From: Cotesia glomerata
Lineage: Eukaryota > Arthropoda > Insecta > Hymenoptera > Braconidae
Assembly (NCBI RefSeq): GCF_020080835.1
Contig: NC_058164.1
Location: 10,734,142 to 10,798,141 of the forward strand
Length of the DNA: 64,000 nucleotides
Reading direction: 5' to 3'
Every line of letters starts with the position of its first letter. Within the stretch, counting starts at the first letter, position 1. A program made the position numbers and the translations under genes. Shown in pieces: positions 57,558-64,000 of this stretch. The notes beneath the pieces are model-generated. The model ran no database searches, was not told the origin of the DNA, and saw only the letters and a list, made by a program, of their open reading frames with translations.

Positions 57558-60140
57558 AATATAAAATTGAGTTTATTTAGGATTATTATCTGAATTTTTT
57601 TAAACAAATTCATGGAATTATAATTTTATTTCTACTTTCTTCATCGTAAAATTCAATAAAAATTTTGATAACAACAAGTTGAAGTTAATTATTTTTCAAT
57701 AAATATAAGAAATTAGTCAAAGTTTAGTGAAGAGTAAAACTCTTATTACACTTAAAATTCCAAATCTTTTCATGGTTCACTCATTTCTTACATCTGCATG
57801 CCTCCTATTATCTTTAGCATTCACAGAATTAATTTGTCAACATTGCCGAGCTTCTTATTAGTTTTGAAATAATCGTCTGTGGCATAGAGAATGTCGAGGA
57901 AGATAAAACTCTTCAGCCCCGTTACCTTCTTCAACATCGTATTATATATAGGTTGTTGATGTTAGAATGTCGCTTAGGATTTCAAGACACTGAAATGTCA
58001 AGTTTCACGTCTTAGTCTACTATACATATATCATAAAATATGTACTATATGTATATAGTCCCCGATTCAACTCACGCCTTCGATAACTTTTCAAGCTCTA
58101 CACGGTGTGTGTTTTGATGAGCTCGTTGCGGTTGTGCACGCTCTACACTTTACAGTCTTATGAGGGGCAAAAACTTATGAAACACCAATAATGATAACAC
58201 ACGATCGTTCTTTATGCTTCAGCTCAGAGGAGTAATTTATACACCCACCATATTCATTTATTAACATTTGATACATAAAATCTGCGTTACTCAAGTCATT
58301 ACAATTAATAATTAAAATACATTTCATTCAACATCCGGAACTTTGAGACCCTGACAAGCTTCTTAAAAAATTTAAAAATAAATATTTAATGGTAATACAT
58401 GTTTTCTCTTTGATCACGAAGAAATCCATTAAACAGAAAAATTAATGTGCCTTTCTTTTTATTAAGTAACTTTTTAAAACTCAACTTCTATAAGACTCCA
58501 CTTATGAGTGGATTTTGAACAAGAATATAAAAAGGCTCAAAAGCATTCAAACATCCAAGTACAAGGTCCACTTAAAAATAAAAAAATAAAATACTTATTA
58601 TTCTCTCTTGATAAATGGTGCCGGTCAATCTTGCGGAGAATATCTCAAGTGTGGAGACACCCCTTGTCGTGCGTATCGTGCCCCCTATTGTTACAGTTTT
58701 TGTTAAAGTCTGTGTCATCAGGTATCCATAGTCTTTTCTTTTCCTTTCTTTTCTTCTACCTGTTGAGAGAACATGAGCATCGTGCAATCTTTTAGAATAG
58801 ACCGTGTCGCCTTTTACTTTCTTAGATACACAAAGACGCGCGAATCAGTGTCTGGCACTTGTACAAGCGTTTTCCAGGTAAAAAGCTAGTAGCAACATAA
58901 GACTAATCTTGTAAGTCTGAAGGTAGAATGAAAACTTTAGAACATTCTTCGGATCACCTGCCATTCCTGCACTTAACTTTATCGGTCATTTAACAAACGG
59001 AAGTGTCAATTCGTCACTAAATCCAATCTAACTTGAGAAAAAAATAAAATAAGGCAAAACTTGAATGAGTAGAAATTTTTAAAATTGATAAAAGAACTAG
59101 GATTATCATTTAAGTGTCATTGTTTTGTTAAAGCTTTGCTAAGATAACCACTTTCAACACCTGTAACCTGTAAGCTAAGGCTTATTTTCTCGTTTTAGAT
59201 ACTAAATTTATCTAACATATATAATAGAGAAACTTGTTTTGTTAATTTTCTGTTGTTGTCCTTTGTAAAAGATTATTGTTTAACTTATCACTATCACGTA
59301 TTTTCTCACGTGTATCAACGGATAACAAAAAGTTACAAGCCTTGGGGCATCAAAAGTGAGATAGTATTTTATTTCTTCTTTATAATTTATTTCAAGTCAT
59401 CGTTTAATTTGCCAGGTCAACAGGTTTAGACAATTAGATAATGTGTTTATGTAATAGGATTAAAAAAGTGGATAAATTAATAACCGGAATAGTTCATCAT
59501 GTTTTTTTTTTTTTCTGCCTAAAGCTATTAAATCATTAACTAAATTAAGTCTCTGTTCCCAAATAATCTTAAGTTATAGCTCCAGAAAATGGTTAAAAAT
59601 GTATATTTCATCATTTTTATGACGTAATAGGACATTAATCCATATTTATATCTATACTGATCTATAAATCTGTAAAGTTTTTAATCTTTATTTCGTTTTA
59701 ACTAATAGACTAACCTGCTGATTGAGATGAAATTTTTAATAATGTATAAATAATTCTCAAATTTTAATGAAAAGATCACTTTTAGAAATTTTTAATAATA
59801 GTATCGAGAGAAAGACGAAATATTAATGAATAAATTGAAGACAATTTTTAAGATAAAAAAAAAAAAATCGACTTTCCATTGTTTTTTTCTCACTTTTAAT
59901 TTTTAAAACTTAATATTAAGTATAATATAAATGACTATTGAAATTGTTCTTTGTTGTATGTAGAATTTACTAAATGATTTGTCGAAAAGATAAATAAACA
60001 ATCGGATTTACTTTTCAAGTATTTAGATTCTGTCTACACATTTTAAAATTTTGTTCCTAATTTTTGGAAAATAAATTCTTGAATAGGTTTTTCAGAAACT
60101 AAAATATAATTTTTTTTTAATGAATAATTTATAACAACTA
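57558..60140. other. Intergenic or intronic, no supported gene
   Basis: GC-richer stretches at about 58055-58170 and 58615-58690 have no splice-compatible frames. The overlapping frames at 58508-58795 (plus) and 58572-58787 (minus) show no domain. Confidence 0.4.
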
Positions 60141-60290
60141 TACATAACATGCTCGCTTCGCTCGCCTTCATTCTTTCAAATATCCCGCCACTATCTCAGT
60201 CGACCAATCAACAACCGAATAAAATAGTCACAGAAGTGACGTCAAACGATACGACATCCGACCATCAACTTTTTAGAAGAGGATTAACCT
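60141..60290. repeat. Dispersed repeat with CAGTCGACCAATCA, copy 2
   Basis: The segment with GCTCGCTTCGCTCGCC, ATCCCGCCACTATCTCAGTC and GACCAATCAACAACCGA matches 43941-44070 in order. The 88-codon frame at 60149-60415 runs through it and is not supported as a gene. Confidence 0.55.
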
Positions 60291-62285
60291 TAGCAATTTA
60301 TCAAAGTTTTGCTCACTCAAGTTGTTTTCGTCCAACGTGTCTGACAAAAAAAATATATATTGAAAAATTGCACAGTTATAAACCGTTAATAGTTAAAAAA
60401 AAACTTGATTTTTAAATTGTCAATTAAATATTTGGCAGGAAATGGAAAAAATAACAAATATTCATTTTTTGAACTCTAATTAATTGCAAGTAACTGGTAT
60501 AGTTTGAATACATACAAAATTGAAAAATTTTCCTACATTTTGAAAGATAATCAAACTTAATACTGTCCAAAGTAGAGAGATCCTCTCAGAACAAGCATAC
60601 AGAATTTTTTGTTAGATTTTTTCATCGCACTGCCAATCTGTCGGAAATTATAAAGTGAAAAAATATTTTCTTGTCAAACAAAATGTCAAAAAAGATTTAG
60701 GAAAAACCATACTTTCTATCAAATCGTATAATGCGTTGCCTAAAAAAACAAAACGTGTTATTTAAACAGATTAGAGTGCGCACAAGAGTAATATTTAAAA
60801 TAAAATGGTGTTATTATCTCAGTTTGAACAATGATGGCATATATATTCTAATAAATTATCTGGGTAAAGAAATAACATCCTAATACAGAAGCGATCTAAA
60901 TGACTAGCTAAGAGATGAAACAGATAATAATAAAGAGAATAGGGCAACGAGGAATATCTTGTGCCAACGGACAGGATAATAGTCATCGGCTAGCCGCTTT
61001 TCATCGTCCAGTGGTGATGGTTAATGGATCGATGGCAATAAGTATATGACTGTATCTGTAATCGCGACGTCTATCTTTCTCTCTTTCTATCTTCATTTCC
61101 ACTGTTGTGTCACATGTCTGTTGTTCTTCTCACAATGTTCTTCGTTTAATATCTCAAAATCCACTCGATGTCTCTCGTATACCCAAATTCATAATAGCAC
61201 AACCCCTCGGGTTTATGAATAAATCCGCAGTCAATCCAATGGTATAATTGATTATTTAAACCGTCGTCTGCGTGTCCGGAGTTTCTATGTAATATAATTG
61301 ACTCTGGGGATTACATTAGTGACGTATTGATTATTATATTCTATGATATGTAACATCAGACATTATCATTCCTCTAAATTCATTCTTTGAAAAATAAATA
61401 AAAAACAAATCGAGAGTGATAGACAAAAATAAAAAAAAATCATAAAAATAGTTCATTTTGCTATAAAACTGTAGTGTATCAGTATTGATTAGCATAGATT
61501 ATTCAACGTACTTCTACACCCTTACATGATTTAACAGGCTCCGGATTTTAGAGAACAGGAGTTATTTAAAATATTTCGTGACTCTACGCGACTACGCTCT
61601 GCATAAATGATGGATCGACACCCGAGGATCCTCTGACTCGTATTATTACTACTAGTTTTCCACACGAATTTCAATTGCCAACATTTCATCGATCGTTTGT
61701 CTCTCTTATCCTTACACCGGTCCTAGGCACTCGTATTCCAGGATACACATTGGCTGCTTATACAAACCACCACGAGCAAACTATCTTGCAATTAATTCTC
61801 TGATTCTGCAGTAGTCTAACTAAGGAATAGTAGGTTGCTATACGGTTAAGCAACGAGTTCAAGATTGGATGGTCCTTTTGACTTGATTGCTACTGTGAAA
61901 TCTTAATAAATGACTATACTTACTTATTATTCTAAGGTAAACCGCTGTGACTTGCCGATTACCATCAAATAAGGATTTCTTTTTGTGTTTTTGTGCGCTA
62001 AGATAAACAGGTAAATATGACTAAATAGCGTGGATAAAAAAGTTATTTGTTATGATAATGAATATGAATACGAAAAAAAAAATATTGTGTTTACTATCGT
62101 TACAATAGAATAAAACTGTTTAGACTAGTCAAGTTGATATGACCATAAACATTTCCACACTTAAAAAAAAATTACTTAATTCGAAAGAAAAATTCTTGAA
62201 TCAAGTAAAGTTTACTTCAATCAAGAAAAATTTCACAATTCAAGAATTTTCCTATTTAAATCACAAGGATGGTGAATAATTACAG
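60291..62285. other. Intergenic or intronic, no supported gene
   Basis: Two moderately GC-rich, apparently unique stretches (about 60950-61320 and 61540-61880) could be regulatory. At 62165-62260 CAAGAATTTT and AAATTCTTG words occur in both orientations. Confidence 0.35.
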
Positions 62286-62960
62286 AAAGAGCGGAAAAGC
62301 GGGGATCAGGTTTAGGGTTGGATATCTCAATTAAAACGCGTAATTTATTATAAAAAATAACACTAGTAATTTATTTACATTAATTACACTCAATATTTAA
62401 TATATTTAATAGCGGATTGTTAAGATAAAAGCGGATTTGTAAATTACAGCGTGGGTTGCAAAAGCGAAGCCGGTTGACACGTGGTTGAACACTTTGCCGG
62501 CACTGAAAAAGCGGTGAAATAAATGCACTGATAACACAATTTACCTATAACAAATTAAAGCGAATTATTAGCGGTTAATTTAAGCAATTTAAATTATAAA
62601 AATAGCGAAATGCGGTTAATTAACAATAAGCGAAAGTAAAGCGGAATTAATGGCGACTTGTTGCAACGAAAGCGTGGAAGCGAAAGATAAAAAGATAATT
62701 CGTCTTCTTCCTCGTCGACTTGGGGAAGAAGGCTGATTGCGCATGTCAGCGGAGCGATCAGCCAATCAATAATTCGTTCTATTGATGTCGACATCGATAG
62801 CCAATAGTAAAATTCAATACATGTGGCGTGATCGAGTGGTCGATTGGCGCAAGCGTGTGAAACTTAGCGGGAACGAGCGCTTGTCAGGTGCGTATTGTAA
62901 ATTTGGGGAGCCCACAGTGACGTAGTGCTCACTAAGTGGGCCTGTTCACTGAACAGATGG
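62286..62960. other. Region dense in AAGCGG/AGCGA words
   Basis: About fifteen copies of AGCGG, AAGCGA or TAGCGG occur on the plus strand between 62290 and 62875 (for example 62290, 62296, 62412, 62430, 62466, 62510, 62569, 62630, 62641, 62865). The 3' side holds GGGGAGCCCACAGTGACGTA. There is no fixed period. It could be a diverged repeat or a cluster of binding sites. The minus-strand frame at 62594-62794 is not convincing. Confidence 0.35.
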
Positions 62961-64000
62961 AGTTCTTCAAAATGAGATTCCTGGTTCAAGAATTTATCTC
63001 TTGAATTAAATTAATTTTTGAAGTTAAAGCTTGTTTAGCTCTGTTGTGATTTAAAACTCTATGAAACGAAAAAGTGATAATTAAAAAATAAACAAATGGA
63101 TACATCTGTAGGATTTAACGTGCAAGAGAATGAGATAGAATACGTTATACAGTGTTTCTTATATTCTCGACCTCTTCTTTGTGGGGTGCTTCTTGTCTAC
63201 CTAGAGAATACGATAGTGAGTATAGTATCTACAATAGACGCTCGTTATATTTGACTTGATTTTCTCACTATATTTGACGTTTTTATGCGAGCCAACAGAA
63301 TTTAGCCAGTTTTACCTCGTTTTTCAGAATCAAATTGCAACATTAGTTAGGCTTTTTTTTTTCGATTCAATGATTTCTGTACGAATTACATCGTGGTGAT
63401 GTATGGGGAGTATTCTACTCTCGACTTGTCATTTTATGAAAATTTTACTGCATTAAAACGTTTTTATTTTTTTAATTGAACGGAAAATCCGTGATTATTT
63501 CGACATTTTAATAGCTATAGACTCTAAATCATTAAATCTTTGTATTTTTTAATTCATCTATTTAATACATAACAAAAATTTTAATAATAATAAATTTAAG
63601 GTATAGCGGTTCGTTGGCTCATGCATGCGTTATTTAGTAATCAAGATTCAGAATAATAAATGTATCAGATTAAGTAAAATTTTGTCGAATAAGTTTCTAT
63701 TAATCTTAAGGATGAGTCCTATTAATTTTTGTCATCACACTTATCATTGTTTAAAAGATATCATAATCGATAAATTTTCTAATATATATTTTCCATAAAA
63801 CATTTCCGTGAACATATTTTCGTCTTTTTCATATCTCAAACATATTTGAGTATTTTTTCTTTATCTATCTTGCTTATTTTAATACCAAACTTTCGATTGA
63901 AAATAATTTTTTAAGTTAATTTTGGAAATTTATTTCTAATACAATGAGCGAGATCGATGTAGATTTTTCAAACATTTTTTTTTATTAATCTATCAACTAT
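62961..64000. other. Intergenic or intronic, no gene seen
   Basis: AT-rich sequence to the window edge with no feature I can support. Confidence 0.4.

Overview
This is a eukaryotic, gene-poor and very AT-rich window, most likely from an insect. The evidence is spliced exons with GT-AG junctions, long stretches of simple sequence, and many nested DNA transposons and MITEs of arthropod type. A parasitoid wasp (for example a braconid) would fit, but no single-copy marker here proves it. There is no sign of bacterial operons, CRISPR arrays, complete tRNA genes, rRNA genes or viral genes.

Host genes appear only at the edges. At 177-1015 (minus strand) lie the first two coding exons of a small secreted protein, possibly a prepropeptide, which runs off the left edge. 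At 51.9-52.8 kb there is a possible terminal coding exon, then a GC-richer promoter-like region and a possible first coding exon (52714-52740). If that exon is real, much of 52.7-64 kb could be its first intron.

The rest is a layered record of transposition. Between 2.9 and 25 kb are MITEs, a decayed pogo/Tigger-like element inside a family A repeat, and several TIR elements that begin CACGGAAA and are flanked by TA. Three of these are nested at 20.3-25.0 kb, together with a 101-bp satellite. From 25.70 to 36.45 kb lies a DNA transposon with inverted repeats of about 0.6 kb. It has been inflated from roughly 3.8 kb to 10.7 kb by a family B element, a solo LTR with a 5-bp target duplication, a retroposon-like block of 141-bp units and a MITE inside an intron. 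Its spliced gene (32653-35713) belongs to a family of repeated arthropod proteins that I recognise but cannot name. This copy carries a poly-T frameshift and an in-frame TGA, and it seems to lack the middle of the protein. From 38 to 51 kb the sequence is mostly alternating copies of families A and B, a TTAA MITE and a LINE reverse-transcriptase fragment.

The most interesting candidates are four: the long-TIR transposon with its unnamed gene; a MITE assemblage sharing one terminus but with different palindromic arms in each subfamily; degenerate tRNA-like modules inside structurally unrelated TIR elements; and the 101-bp satellite with a 202-bp dimeric higher-order pattern. All matches were read by eye, so boundaries and identities are approximate, and family-level statements rest on memory.
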